NCBI RefSeq assembly: GCF_030408775.1 | Contig: NZ_CP047210.1 | Coordinates: 2,232,001 to 2,296,000 of the forward strand | Source of the DNA: Corynebacterium fournieri | GTDB lineage: Bacteria > Actinomycetota > Actinomycetes > Mycobacteriales > Mycobacteriaceae | Direction of reading: 5' to 3' | DNA: 64,000 nt | In this document: positions 16,110 through 29,929 of the stretch, piece by piece | Position numbering within the stretch: the first letter of the stretch is position 1 | Layout of the letters: each line of letters opens with the position of its first letter | Position numbers and translations under genes: made by a program | The notes under the pieces: generated by a model | Database searches by the model: none | What the model was told of the DNA's origin: nothing | Seen by the model: only the letters and a program-made list of their open reading frames with translations

Positions 16110-16269
16110 CACCTTGGGGGGCATGCCTGGGTCGCGTGTGCGACTGGTGTATGCAGTTGTTCGGCCAACCAGCGTGGTGGTTGGTGTGTTGTGTCAGTGA
16201 CTGCACAGTGGACGCGAGCACAACATTTGTGTTGTGTTTCGTGCGGTGTTTACAACCCTATGTTGGTTG

Positions 16270-19360
<3,091 letters not shown>

Positions 19361-19418
19361 CGGACACACAAACAATCAAGGTATAAACACCAAAACACAA
19401 AAAAGAAAGATACTCGCG

Positions 19419-19444
19419 TCCACTATACAGTTCTCACACAACAC
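19419..19444 (-). promoter_or_regulatory. Antitermination/processing signal in the 16S-23S spacer
   Basis: On the minus strand the spacer contains TTGTGTGAGAACTGTATAGTGG, closely matching TTGTTTGAGAACTCGATAGTG in the 16S leader. This is the actinobacterial boxA-like element seen before both 16S and 23S. The rest of the 397-bp spacer (19361-19757) holds no tRNA and nothing else I recognise. Confidence 0.65.
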
Positions 19445-19753
19445 AACCCCACCCCACCAGCGACAACAACAACCATCACCAGCGAAAAGCAGGGCCCAAC
19501 AAGGACAAACCAATGCTGCCCCAGACACCCAACAGTGCACCAACTACATACTCTCATCACGCAAGCAATCAAGCCCACCAACACCATGCAGCACACACCC
19601 ACAACCAGGCAATCAACCACCAACCACACATCCGGCCGGCAACCAACCACCCACAGGTGCATGTCCACCCAGTGAACAATTTAAAACAAGTGGCAGTCAC
19701 ACACTCGGCGACTCAACCACCACACACCCACAACTGCGGGCAAACAAAAAACT

Positions 19754-21280
<1,527 letters not shown>

Positions 21281-21605
21281 TGTTTCAGCAGAAACAGGCC
21301 GTGAAAAGCCCAATACCCAACCAAAAACAAACCAAACCAACACCACAAAAGTGTCAGACTGGCAAAATCCAAAAATTACAAAGGTTCAAACCACCGACCC
21401 CAACCCGACGGGGCAAAACAAAGGGGTCGATGAAAACATACGTGAAACATGAAAACCACACCCCACGCACACCGATCCAAACAATGACGCGATCCATCAA
21501 TGGAATTCAACCACGCCACCACCGGCACACACCCTTAAAAAGGCACGCACCACACAGTGCACGAAAAGGCAGGCAAACACACCCACGCAACAAAAGTACA
21601 TTGGC

Positions 21606-21631
21606 ACACTATCGAGTTCTCAAACAACACC
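21606..21631 (-). promoter_or_regulatory. rRNA leader boxA-like element
   Basis: The minus strand reads GTTGTTTGAGAACTCGATAG, the leader antitermination signal of actinobacterial rRNA operons, with a second copy in the 16S-23S spacer. The remaining leader (21281-21830, about 550 bp) must contain the rRNA promoters. I see AT-rich stretches there but no -35/-10 pair good enough to mark. No gene is visible in it. Confidence 0.65.
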
Positions 21632-21830
21632 AGCACACCCAAAACCAACCCACACAACGTGAGCCAGCCTCAAAGTGACTTTGGAATCTATCAGCGATTG
21701 TTTTCCTGCCCGCCACACAAACCAGAGAACCTTTTATCTGCTCTCCAGCGGGGCGTTGTCGGTCTCGCTGACTCGATATAAGTTACACACACCCCAACAA
21801 CAACACAAACCCCCAGCACAAACCAGGGTT

Positions 21831-22829
21831 CTAGCGGTTTTTATAAGACGTCTTTGGGTTCATATAGCCACCCAAATACACCACCTGCATCGCAGCACCG
21901 ATCAGCAATAGTGCTCCCGCGACGCCTAGGACGTATACGACTTCACCGTCCGCGAAACTCTCCACTTCAACTGTGCGCGAGGCAGGGATGGCCAAAAACA
22001 TCGCCGGCAGCAGCCCCAGGTCACTGCGCCGAGCCTTTATGGCGGTACCCAGTACTGCGCAAGCGAACGCACCCGCCGCCCCGACCGCCACCGCGGCCCA
22101 ACTCGTACTCGAGGCGACAACAACGACTACCGCATAGAGCAGCACCGACACGCCTGAAGCCGCGAGCGATACGCCCAGCCAGCGCCGACGAGGCACCCCG
22201 TAGCTCGCGCCCACGTCCGGGCCAGCGATCCCCGTGCCGGGCATAGAGTAGACGCAGTACCAAACCAGCAGCGGCAAAGACCCAATCCACGCTCGGAGCG
22301 GCTCAGAACCAATGAAGCTTGCCAGGTACAGCGTCACGCAATGCGCCACCGCGATACCCAAAGCCCAGAGCAACTGCGGCTTCCACACCAGCTCCACAAG
22401 GAAGCCGCGCGCACCTAGCCGCGACCGAACGCGTTCACGCGGCCCGGGCACTTCGCCGGTGACGTAGCGCTGCCCCATGATCAGGCCCATCGCGACAGCC
22501 CCCAACGCACCCACCACTCCGACCCAATCAGGCCGCAGCGCCAGGGCAACCCCCGCGCCCACGATCACCGCTGGTGCCACGGCCATCGCGTTCAGCCGCA
22601 GCTTCGAACTGCGGGGCATGCCGTAAGCCGCATAGGTGGTTTCCTCCGTCGACAGCGCGCCAATGGCAAACAAGGTCACAAGCGACGGCGCGAACACGGC
22701 GTTCAGCGGGTGATCGGTGATGGCCGAGCTGAGGGCGAACATCAGCCCCAGCGGCACCATCCAGAACAGCCTGGTCAGCGGCGGCGCGGTGAACTGGTGG
22801 CGGAAGAATCCAAACAAGGTCGTGTTCAT
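21831..22829 (-). CDS. ABC transporter permease-like membrane protein
   Basis: A 332-residue integral membrane protein with about ten hydrophobic segments and short loops. It begins MNTTLFGFFRHQFTAPPLTR, a typical cytoplasmic start of an ABC-2 type subunit. I recognise no specific motif. It overlaps the ATPase gene by one base and is third in an operon of GntR regulator, ATPase and membrane protein. Such YtrA-type operons usually respond to envelope-active compounds. The substrate is unknown. Confidence 0.7.
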   Translation of the reverse strand: MNTTLFGFFRHQFTAPPLTRLFWMVPLGLMFALSSAITDHPLNAVFAPSLVTLFAIGALSTEETTYAAYGMPRSSKLRLNAMAVAPAVIVGAGVALALRPDWVGVVGALGAVAMGLIMGQRYVTGEVPGPRERVRSRLGARGFLVELVWKPQLLWALGIAVAHCVTLYLASFIGSEPLRAWIGSLPLLVWYCVYSMPGTGIAGPDVGASYGVPRRRWLGVSLAASGVSVLLYAVVVVVASSTSWAAVAVGAAGAFACAVLGTAIKARRSDLGLLPAMFLAIPASRTVEVESFADGEVVYVLGVAGALLLIGAAMQVVYLGGYMNPKTSYKNR

Positions 22830-23587
22830 TAGTACACCTCCAGGTAGTGCTCGATGAGGTCGTCGAATCGCGCGGGACGGGCATGGCGCGTTGCGTCGTC
22901 GATAGGCAAAAGCTCACCACCGGCTACCGCGAAGGCGTCGGCGTCCGCAGGGGCGCATTGCTTGGCGACGGCCCCCTCACGGCCCAGCACCACCGCCGTA
23001 TCCAGCACCTTCGCCGCATCCTCGATGTGGTGAGTGGCCATGACGATGGTGCGTCCCGTGTCGGCCTGCGCGAGCAGGTGGCGGTAGAACACGGAGGTGT
23101 TGTGGGTGTCGAGGCCGACGTAGGGCTCGTCGAGAAGCAGAAGGTCTGTGCCGGCTGCCAGGCCGATGACGATGGCGACCATCGCGCGCTGGCCACGGGA
23201 AAGCTTCTCGTAGCGGGTTTCCAGGGCCTCATCGAGGAAGAACTCCTCTGCCAGCACGCTGGCGAGCCGCTCATCCCATGTGCGGTAGCGCAATTGGGCG
23301 CCTTTGATTACGTCCGCACCGGACCAGCTGCCCGGATACGCGGTGTCCACGCCGGTCAGGCACGTGCGGTCCATGACGCGGGCATTGCCGAAGGGGCGTT
23401 CCCCGAACACCTCGACGGTCCCCGCCGTTGGCTTGAGCTGCCCGCCGATGATGCGCAGCAAGGTGGATTTGCCCACGCCGTTGCGGCCGAGCAGGCCGTG
23501 GATACCGGGGCCTAAGTCCAGATCGACGCCGTTGAGGACGTTCTTGGAGCCGAAAGTGCGGGTCAGTTGGCTGGTGTGGATGGTCAT
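22829..23587 (-). CDS. ABC transporter ATP-binding protein
   Basis: A 252-residue ATPase. Walker A is GLLGRNGVGKSTLL, the signature is LSRGQRAMV (Arg in place of the second usual Gly), and Walker B is LLLLDEPYVGLD followed by the switch histidine in MATHHIEDA. The C-terminal part is shorter and more divergent than in many importers, as in drug or bacteriocin exporters. It overlaps both neighbours by 1-4 bases, which implies coupled translation with the GntR regulator and the membrane subunit. Confidence 0.93.
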   Translation of the reverse strand: MTIHTSQLTRTFGSKNVLNGVDLDLGPGIHGLLGRNGVGKSTLLRIIGGQLKPTAGTVEVFGERPFGNARVMDRTCLTGVDTAYPGSWSGADVIKGAQLRYRTWDERLASVLAEEFFLDEALETRYEKLSRGQRAMVAIVIGLAAGTDLLLLDEPYVGLDTHNTSVFYRHLLAQADTGRTIVMATHHIEDAAKVLDTAVVLGREGAVAKQCAPADADAFAVAGGELLPIDDATRHARPARFDDLIEHYLEVY

Positions 23588-23958
23588 TGGTACATGCCTC
23601 TACTTTCTGCGACGCGGTCGATGAGGTCGTGGAGGTCGGAGCGGGAGTAGCCCAAGTGCAGGGCTTCGTCGATCAGCGGGGCGATGAATGCGCCGGCGAA
23701 GTCGTCGCGACGCTTGGCCAAAATGCGCTCGCGGGCACCTTCGGTGACGAACATGCCCAGGCCGCGGCGCTTTTCCAGCACGTGATCGTCGACAAGCAAT
23801 GCGAGCCCCTTGCGCGCTGTCGCCGGATTGATCTCGTGGAACTGGGCGAGTTCGTTTGTTGACGGCGCCTGCTGCCCGGGGGCGAGAGTGCCGTCGACGA
23901 TGAGGTCGGCGACGAAGCTGGCGATCTGCACGAAGAGCGGCTCGGCGTCCGTATTCAT
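23584..23958 (-). CDS. GntR-family regulator, YtrA type
   Basis: A 124-residue regulator with only a winged-helix domain (LIVDGTLAPGQQAPSTNEL and NPATARKGLALLVDDHVLEK) and a short helical tail, the mark of the YtrA subfamily. It heads an ABC-exporter operon, overlapping the ATPase gene by four bases. A perfect 20-bp palindrome covers the presumed transcription start, so it probably represses its own operon until a signal releases it. Confidence 0.92.
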   Translation of the reverse strand: MNTDAEPLFVQIASFVADLIVDGTLAPGQQAPSTNELAQFHEINPATARKGLALLVDDHVLEKRRGLGMFVTEGARERILAKRRDDFAGAFIAPLIDEALHLGYSRSDLHDLIDRVAESRGMYQ

Positions 23959-23980
23959 GCGCTCCCCTTCGGTTGATTGG

Positions 23981-24030
23981 TTAGTTACTCGAGTAACTAA
24001 CTAACTATCACGCAGGACGATCGACTGCAA
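23981..24030 (-). promoter_or_regulatory. Promoter with perfect 20-bp operator of the GntR operon
   Basis: On the minus strand TTGCAG (24025-24030) and TAGTTA (24002-24007) are spaced by 17 bp as -35 and -10. Directly downstream lies TTAGTTACTCGAGTAACTAA (23981-24000), a perfect palindrome covering the start site. This arrangement is what an autorepressing YtrA-type GntR protein would use. Confidence 0.75.
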
Positions 24031-24129
24031 GGGAAAGTGAGAAACCGGACATGGAACACCCGAGGTTTTTCAGGCAAGATGGTGCGTGTAACGCAACTTA
24101 GTAACGAAAAGAATCGGAATTTAGGAGCC

Positions 24130-25566
24130 ATGCTTGAACGCACACTGGTGTTCGTCGACACGTCATACCTACTTGCGAGCTTTTACAACTCGTGGGAAAT
24201 CGGCGCACGCGCACAGTTAGAAATTGACCTGCCGGAGGTTGTGACGACCCTCGGCAAAATGATCACCAACCAACTCGACCAACCCATCCACCGCCAGCTC
24301 TGGTACGACGGCATCCCGGACTCCGGCCCGCACCGCTACCAGCGCGCCCTGCGCACCTGCGACGGCGTGCAGCTGCGCACCGGCCAACTCATCGAGTGGG
24401 GCGAACGTCGCACCCAAAAAGGCGTGGACACCCGTCTCGTCGCCGACCTCGTTGTTAACGCCGTGAGCGAGAAATTCACCGACTTTGTGCTGGTCTCCGG
24501 CGACGCGGACATGATCCCCGGTGTCGAGGAAGTGACCAACCACGGTGCGCGCATGCACCTCTACGGCTTCGGCTGGGACTCCATGTCCTCCGCCCTGCGC
24601 CACGCATGCGACAGCACCACCATTCTCGACCCGCGCGAAGACTTCGCGGAGGCCATGCGCCTGCAGGTCCTCGAAGGACCGTTGCCGCCGAGCATCAGGG
24701 AGCGCCCGCTTAACGACGCAGCTCCGCTCAACGAGGTGGACGGTCCCACCGCCGTGCCCGGTTTGGGCCCGGACCCGCTCGGGCCGGACGCCGGCAAAGG
24801 CGGCGAGGCTGCCGCCTCCGGCGGGGGCGCTGCGGACGAGAAAGCGGCCGACGCCCCCACCGGTGACTCGCCGAAACCTGCTGCTGACCCAAGCACCGAC
24901 ACAGCCCCCAAGCCGGCCCCGTCGGCGGAATCCGCGGCGGAGCCGGCACCGAAGCCGTCCGACATTGTCGGCACCCCGGCGTCACAGCAGCGCACCCACC
25001 GCCCATGCGAGCCAGAGGTGGACGAGCCCTCCGAGGCACAGGTGGAGGCCAACAACGAGTCAAACAAGCCCGGCAACCACCGAGTCTCCAGCGAGCCGGA
25101 TCATCCAGCCGCGCCGGGCTCCGGTGCTCCGTCGCCAGCCTCGCTGTCCGCCAGCGCTTCGGGTACGGCGAAGCCGAACCCGAAGCCGAACCCGAAGCCG
25201 GGCCCAAAGCAGGGCCCGAAGCCTGCACCGAAGCCGTCCATGATGGCCCCGCGACGCAAGCTTCGCTCCCGCTACGTGCCGCTGCCCGAAGAGGTGTGGA
25301 CCTCCGCCGGGTTCCAAACCCCCTACGACGTGGGCCAGCAGTACGCCACCTGGTGGTTTGAAAACGCTGCGTCCAGCGAGCAGCGCGACAGCGCCCATCT
25401 CCTCTCCGGCGGCGGGCTGCCCCCGGAGATCGACCGGCCGCTGCTGCAGTTCGCCTGCGAAACGCTGCACGAGTACACGCTGACGGAAACCCAGCGCGTC
25501 AACCTGCGCGACGGGTTCCATTCCGGCATCCGCGGCGTGCTCATCAACATCCGCCGGCAGCAATAG
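24130..25566 (+). CDS. NYN-domain (PIN-like) protein with low-complexity linker
   Basis: A 478-residue protein from an ATG behind TAGGAG. Residues 1-175 form a NYN/LabA-type nuclease domain. The acidic positions are visible in VFVDTSYLL, KGVDTRLVADL and LVSGDADMIPGV. Residues about 195-375 are a disordered linker rich in Pro, Ala, Lys and Glu with short repeats such as PNPKPNPKPGPK. A folded C-terminal domain of about 100 residues (YVPLPEEVWTSAGFQTPYDVG) resembles the OST-HTH/LOTUS-like partner of some NYN proteins only in position; I do not recognise it. RNA cleavage is inferred from the family. It ends in a strong terminator. Confidence 0.8.
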   Translation: MLERTLVFVDTSYLLASFYNSWEIGARAQLEIDLPEVVTTLGKMITNQLDQPIHRQLWYDGIPDSGPHRYQRALRTCDGVQLRTGQLIEWGERRTQKGVDTRLVADLVVNAVSEKFTDFVLVSGDADMIPGVEEVTNHGARMHLYGFGWDSMSSALRHACDSTTILDPREDFAEAMRLQVLEGPLPPSIRERPLNDAAPLNEVDGPTAVPGLGPDPLGPDAGKGGEAAASGGGAADEKAADAPTGDSPKPAADPSTDTAPKPAPSAESAAEPAPKPSDIVGTPASQQRTHRPCEPEVDEPSEAQVEANNESNKPGNHRVSSEPDHPAAPGSGAPSPASLSASASGTAKPNPKPNPKPGPKQGPKPAPKPSMMAPRRKLRSRYVPLPEEVWTSAGFQTPYDVGQQYATWWFENAASSEQRDSAHLLSGGGLPPEIDRPLLQFACETLHEYTLTETQRVNLRDGFHSGIRGVLINIRRQQ

Positions 25567-25575
25567 CGGCAAGGT

Positions 25576-25616
25576 AAAAAAGGCGGCACCCCGAAGTGGC
25601 CGGGGCGCCGCCTTTT
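25576..25616. terminator. Bidirectional hairpin terminator
   Basis: AAAAAAGGCGGCACCCCG pairs with CGGGGCGCCGCCTTTT around a short loop. It has A residues on the left and T residues on the right, so it can serve the NYN gene and the convergent pspA gene. Confidence 0.88.
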
Positions 25617-25679
25617 GCCTTGCCTACCTGAAAATTTGCCCACCCGTTCTCGCGTGCTGGGTGCACAAATCGGGTGCAG

Positions 25680-26600
25680 CTAGTCCTCGTCGCTCATGTA
25701 CTTCTCCGCGTCGGCGAGGATGTCGTCGGTGTTCTTGTCGGCATTCTTGTTCGCGCCCTCGTTCGCGTCCCCGCCCTCGTTCTCAGCGGCGATGCGGCGG
25801 GAGCTGCCGGAAGCTGCCGGCGTCTCCTTCTCCTCGTCGCCAGCCTCGATCTGACGGTCAGCACCCGTGCCGGCTTCGAGCTCGCCGCCCATGGAGGCGC
25901 GAATCTGGTCGAGGCGGCTGGAAGCGGCGACATCGGCGGTGCCGGACTCGATCTCGGCCATCCGGTCCGTCATGTTGTCCTTCATCAGCTCCTGCTGGCC
26001 CAGCGCGTTGGCGTAGCGGCGCTCGATCTTGTCGCGCACGCCGTCCAGGGTAGGCACGTTGCTGTCGTTGAACTGGTTCATGGAGTCCATCGTCTTGGCC
26101 TGCTGCTCCTGCATGCGGGCCTGGTTGAGTTGGGACTCAAGCTGGGAGACCTGGGACAGCTGCTCCTTTAGGTGCGCCTCCGACTGCTGCTGCTTCGCCT
26201 GCGCTTCCTTGGCGGCGTGCTCGGCAGAAGCGTAGGCCTGCTTCGTCTGCTCGAGCTCCTGCTCCACGGAGACCAGCTGGGTGGCAATCACCTCGGCCGC
26301 GTCGTTGAACTGCTGCGCCTTCTCCGCATCACCCGCAGAGTTCGCCTTATCTGCGGCCTGCAGGGCGGTGCGGGCCTTGGTCTGCAGGTCCTCCTGGGAC
26401 TTGATCAGCCGCTCCATCTTCATCTGCAGCTGGTTGCGGTTGCCGATGATGTTGGCGGCGTGCTCGGAAACGGCCTTGTGCTGCTCCTTCGCCGCCGCGA
26501 CGGCCTGCTGGATCTGCACCTTCGGGTCCGCGTTTTGGTCGATCTTGGAGTCGAACGACTGCATGAGGTACTTCCAGCCCTTGCTAAACGGGTTCGCCAT
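25680..26600 (-). CDS. pspA: PspA/IM30-family membrane stress protein
   Basis: A 306-residue protein starting MANPFSKGWKYLMQSFDSKI, with an amphipathic first helix and then a continuous coiled coil to about residue 225, as in PspA and Vipp1. The C-terminal 75 residues are acidic and disordered (ending DAEKYMSDED), a common actinobacterial extension. PspA-family proteins bind and protect the cytoplasmic membrane under stress. The ATG is preceded by GGAAGG. The neighbouring thioredoxin gene is on the same strand upstream but separated by a terminator. Confidence 0.9.
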   Translation of the reverse strand: MANPFSKGWKYLMQSFDSKIDQNADPKVQIQQAVAAAKEQHKAVSEHAANIIGNRNQLQMKMERLIKSQEDLQTKARTALQAADKANSAGDAEKAQQFNDAAEVIATQLVSVEQELEQTKQAYASAEHAAKEAQAKQQQSEAHLKEQLSQVSQLESQLNQARMQEQQAKTMDSMNQFNDSNVPTLDGVRDKIERRYANALGQQELMKDNMTDRMAEIESGTADVAASSRLDQIRASMGGELEAGTGADRQIEAGDEEKETPAASGSSRRIAAENEGGDANEGANKNADKNTDDILADAEKYMSDED

Positions 26601-26650
26601 GGGGGTGTCCTTCCGTGAGGTGATTGCGTCGTAAAGCGAGTGTACGCATG

Positions 26651-26678
26651 AAAAAAGCGCCCGTGTCGCGGGCGCTTC
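26651..26678 (-). terminator. Hairpin terminator of the thioredoxin gene
   Basis: AAGCGCCCG and CGGGCGCTT pair around GTGTCG-like loop bases. On the minus strand the stem is followed by a run of T. It sits 10 bp after the thioredoxin stop. Confidence 0.85.
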
Positions 26679-26688
26679 TGCAGCGGGC

Positions 26689-27060
26689 CTACTGTTCGGA
26701 GGCGTTCTGCTCCGCAATCTGGCGGCGCACGTCGTCCATGTCGAGACCCTTGACCTGCTGGATCAGGTCGTCGAACGCTGCCGGCGGCATAGCGCCCGCG
26801 TTACGGAAAACCATGATGCCGTCGCGGAACGCCATCAGCGTCGGGATGGCCTGAATCTCCAGCGCGGAGGCGAGCTGCTGGTGCGCTTCCGTGTCGAGCT
26901 TGGCAAACACGACGTCGGTGTGCGTTTCAGACGCCTTCTCGTACGTCGGCGCGAACTGCTTGCAGGGGCCGCACCACTCTGCCCACGCGTCGACGAAAAC
27001 GATTCCGTCTTGGGTAACGGTCTGCTCGAACGTGTCCTCGGTTACATCGATGGTGCTCAA
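26689..27060 (-). CDS. Thioredoxin
   Basis: A 123-residue cytoplasmic thioredoxin with the active site WCGPC (Cys30, Cys33) in FVDAWAEWCGPCKQFAP and the cis-proline in AIPTLMAFRDG. The start is a TTG at 27060, six bases after AAGGAG. A 15-residue charged C-terminal extension goes beyond the usual 105-110 residues. It would donate electrons to partners such as MsrA. It is divergent from the copper operon. Confidence 0.92.
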   Translation of the reverse strand: MSTIDVTEDTFEQTVTQDGIVFVDAWAEWCGPCKQFAPTYEKASETHTDVVFAKLDTEAHQQLASALEIQAIPTLMAFRDGIMVFRNAGAMPPAAFDDLIQQVKGLDMDDVRRQIAEQNASEQ

Positions 27061-27185
27061 GATACGCTCCTTAGGGCTTTTTGGTTATTGTTGAAGGAAT
27101 TGCAACGGGTACAACCCTAACAACGCCCGCCTTATTCCGAGCCGGGCGAGGACAATGCGGAAACAGTAGGAGGCTTGCAGCAGCC

Positions 27186-27386
27186 ATGACGAAGACGTAC
27201 CGGATCTCGGGCCCGAAGGACGAAGTCGCGGTCGATTCGCTCAAAGACGAGCTGTCGCTGGTGGACGGCACCCACGAGTTTGAACTGGACCTCGAGGCGG
27301 GACAACTCACCGTCGTCGGCTTCACGTTTGCGGACGAGGATATTGTGAAAGCGGCGAAGAACGCCGGGTACACGCTCGAAATCTAG
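27186..27386 (+). CDS. HMA-fold-like small protein lacking the CxxC motif
   Basis: A 66-residue protein with the length and ending of a heavy-metal-associated domain: VDSLKDELSLVDGTHEFELDLEAG, then DEDIVKAAKNAGYTLEI. The region where CopZ has MTCGHC reads ISGPKDEV and contains no cysteine at all. It is the first gene of the copper operon and ends nine bases before copZ. It may be a degenerate paralogue of CopZ with a non-metal role, for example dimerising with the ATPase. AGGAGG lies 12 bases before the ATG, a rather long spacing. Confidence 0.7.
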   Translation: MTKTYRISGPKDEVAVDSLKDELSLVDGTHEFELDLEAGQLTVVGFTFADEDIVKAAKNAGYTLEI

Positions 27387-27395
27387 GAGGATCCA

Positions 27396-27596
27396 ATGGC
27401 AGGACGCGAGTTCAACGTCGAGGGAATGACCTGCGGGCACTGCGAGCTCAGTGTGCAGGAAGAGATCTCTGAAGTCGCGGGTGTGACCGCAGTGAAGGCG
27501 GACCACACTACCGGCAAGGTGACCGTGGAGGGCGACGGTTTTTCCACCGACGACATCGCCGCGGCGGTGAAGGAAGCCGGTTACACCTTGGCTTAA
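27396..27596 (+). CDS. copZ: Copper chaperone CopZ
   Basis: A 66-residue HMA-domain protein with the metal-binding motif GMTCGHCE. It ends KEAGYTLA, as is usual for the family. It shuttles Cu(I) to the CopA ATPase. AGGAGG sits eight bases before the ATG and overlaps the region after the preceding stop, so translation is probably coupled. It is followed by copA after 21 bp. Confidence 0.93.
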   Translation: MAGREFNVEGMTCGHCELSVQEEISEVAGVTAVKADHTTGKVTVEGDGFSTDDIAAAVKEAGYTLA

Positions 27597-27617
27597 GCCA
27601 GGCCTATGGTGGGGGTT

Positions 27618-29876
27618 ATGACTGAAACCCCCACAGCATTGCAGCACGTCGAGCTGGGCGTGACGGGGATGACCTGCTCGTCGTGCTCCTCGCGCGTGCA
27701 GCGCAAACTGAACAAACTCGACGGCGTGGACGCGTCCGTGAACTTCTCCACGGAGACCGCCAGCGTCGAGTTCGACCCCGCCAGGGCAACGCCGCAGTTG
27801 CTTATCGACGAGGTACGAAACGCAGGCTACGACGCCTTTCAAATGACCGACGACGCCGGCGGCGGCGCGGTTGAGGGTCAGACCGAAGGGGCGCAATCAG
27901 GCGGAAAGCTCGAGAACGCCCGGCTGGAGGCAGCCGAAAAGCTCAAGACCACGACGATCTGGGCGGCGCTGGTGTCGCTGCCGGTGATGGTGGTGAGCAT
28001 GGTGCCGGCGCTGCAGTTTTCCAACTGGCAGTGGGCGGCGTTCGCGGCGACGACGCTGGTGTTTTTCGCCGCTGGCAGTGTGTTCCACCGCGCAACGTGG
28101 ACGAATCTCAAGCACGGCGCAATGACGATGGACACGCTGATCACGCTGGGCACCTCCGCGGCGTACCTGTGGTCCGTCTGGGCCCTGTTCTTCGGCAACG
28201 CGGGCGAGCCGGGAATGACCATGGAGATGTCTCTCTTCCCCTCGCACGCGGGGATGGACGAGATCTATCTCGAGTCCGTCTGTGTGGTGATCACCTTCCT
28301 GCTGCTCGGGCGCTGGTTTGAAATGCGCGCCAAAGGGCAGTCCTCGGAAGCGTTGCGCCAGCTACTGGACATGGGCGCCAAGGATGCTGCCGTCATCCGC
28401 GACGGCAGAGAGGTGCGCGTGCCTATTTCCCAGGTGGCGGTGGGCGACCAGTTCATCGTGCGCCCCGGCGAAAAGGTGGCCACGGACGGGCGCGTCGTGT
28501 CCGGGCACTCCGCAGTGGATGAGTCCATGCTCACCGGCGAGTCCGTGCCTGTAGAGGTCACGGAGGGCTCCGCAGTCACCGGCGCCACGTTGAACACATC
28601 CGGCCGCTTGGTGGTGGAGGCCACCCGGGTCGGTTCCGAAACCACCCTGGCGCAGATGGGCAAGCTCGTGCGCGACGCCCAGGCTGGCAAGGCGCCGGTG
28701 GAGCGCTTGGTGGACCGGATCTCCCAGATGTTCGTGCCCGCTGTAGTAGTAGTTGCGCTGGTGACGCTGGTCGGGCACTTGCTGGTGGGCCACAGCACGG
28801 CGCACGCGTTCACCGCCGCGGTGGCGGTGCTGATCATCGCTTGCCCGTGCGCGTTGGGCCTGGCCACGCCGACTGCGATTTTGGTGGGCACGGGCCGCGG
28901 CGCCCAGATGGGGCTGTTGATCAAGGGCCCGGAGGTGCTGGAATCCACCCGCCAGGTCGACACCGTGGTCATGGATAAGACCGGCACCGTCACCTCCGGG
29001 CAGATGAGTGTCGCGGATGTCGTCGCCGCGCCCGGATTCACCGCCGAGGAGGTGCTGCGCCTGGCCGCCGGCGTGGAGTCCGGCTCCGAGCACCCGATCG
29101 CCCGCGCGATCGCGGACGCCACGGACGATGTGCTGGAGTTTGAGAAATTCCAAAACGAGGTAGGAAATGGTGCTTCTGCGCTTGTCGACGGCCATTCTGT
29201 CCGCGTCGGCCGCCCCTCCGTGCCCCTGGACGCGCTGGCCGGCGCCTTCGATGAGGCCCAACACGCCGGCGCAACGCCGGTCGCGGTGGAGGTCGACGGC
29301 GCGCTGGCCGGTGTGATCGCTGTCCGCGACACGGTGAAGGAGGATTCTGCCGAGGCGGTGGCGCAGCTGCGCGATCTGGGGCTCACCCCGCACCTGCTCA
29401 CCGGCGACAACGCCGGCGCCGCGCAGGCCGTGGCGGCGGAGGTGGGCATCGACCCTGCCGATGTCACCGCCGGGGTGCTGCCACAAGACAAGGTGGAGGT
29501 GGTCAAGCGCCTGCAGGCAGAGGGCAAGCACGTGGCCATGGTGGGCGACGGGGTCAACGACGCCGCCGCGCTCGCGCAGGCGGATCTTGGCCTGGCCATG
29601 GGCACCGGCACAGACGTGGCCATCGAGGCCGCCGACATCACGCTGATGCGCAACTCGCTTGTCTCGGCGGCGGACGCGATCCGCCTGTCGCGCAAGACTC
29701 TGAAGACGATCAAGGGAAACCTCTTCTGGGCCTTCGCTTACAACGTCATTCTCATCCCGGTGGCGGCGCTCGGTTTCTTGAACCCGATGTTGGCCGGCAT
29801 CGCCATGGCGTTCAGTTCGGTGTTCGTGGTATCGAACTCGCTGCGCCTGCGGGCGTTTCAGTCGGTTGCTGCCTAG
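27618..29876 (+). CDS. copA: Copper-exporting P1B-type ATPase
   Basis: About 752 residues. One N-terminal HMA domain carries [11 protein letters not shown] (Cys20 and Cys23). The membrane metal site is [13 protein letters not shown], the phosphorylation motif DKTGTVTSG, and the hinge [20 protein letters not shown] block with the HP dipeptide marks the nucleotide-binding domain. The CPC motif and the adjacent chaperone support Cu(I) export. The in-frame ATG at 27606 is an alternative start. Segments between the HMA domain and the first helix are acidic. No copper regulator gene is next to it. Confidence 0.93.
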   Translation: MTETPTALQHVELGVTGMTCSSCSSRVQRKLNKLDGVDASVNFSTETASVEFDPARATPQLLIDEVRNAGYDAFQMTDDAGGGAVEGQTEGAQSGGKLENARLEAAEKLKTTTIWAALVSLPVMVVSMVPALQFSNWQWAAFAATTLVFFAAGSVFHRATWTNLKHGAMTMDTLITLGTSAAYLWSVWALFFGNAGEPGMTMEMSLFPSHAGMDEIYLESVCVVITFLLLGRWFEMRAKGQSSEALRQLLDMGAKDAAVIRDGREVRVPISQVAVGDQFIVRPGEKVATDGRVVSGHSAVDESMLTGESVPVEVTEGSAVTGATLNTSGRLVVEATRVGSETTLAQMGKLVRDAQAGKAPVERLVDRISQMFVPAVVVVALVTLVGHLLVGHSTAHAFTAAVAVLIIACPCALGLATPTAILVGTGRGAQMGLLIKGPEVLESTRQVDTVVMDKTGTVTSGQMSVADVVAAPGFTAEEVLRLAAGVESGSEHPIARAIADATDDVLEFEKFQNEVGNGASALVDGHSVRVGRPSVPLDALAGAFDEAQHAGATPVAVEVDGALAGVIAVRDTVKEDSAEAVAQLRDLGLTPHLLTGDNAGAAQAVAAEVGIDPADVTAGVLPQDKVEVVKRLQAEGKHVAMVGDGVNDAAALAQADLGLAMGTGTDVAIEAADITLMRNSLVSAADAIRLSRKTLKTIKGNLFWAFAYNVILIPVAALGFLNPMLAGIAMAFSSVFVVSNSLRLRAFQSVAA

Positions 29877-29893
29877 ACGGGGCGGCGGGGCGA

Positions 29894-29929
29894 TTGCTTG
29901 ACGACGGTCACGTGGCCGTCGCTAAGCAA
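29894..29929. terminator. Hairpin between convergent copA and a small reading frame
   Basis: TTGCTT and CGACGG pair with CCGTCG and AAGCAA around TCACGTGG, leaving short internal bulges. It lies 17 bp after the copA stop and overlaps the end of the small minus-strand frame. There is no T-run. Confidence 0.5.

Noticed and set aside
15249-16124. Long open frames on both strands across the repeat array
   Set aside because: The translations merely repeat with the DNA period, several frames are open at once, and one frame runs into the 5S rRNA gene. No ribosome-binding site or family resemblance.
28265-29713. 482-codon open frame antisense to copA
   Set aside because: A shadow of a GC-rich gene. 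Its composition is Ser/Thr/Arg-biased and no start signal is present.
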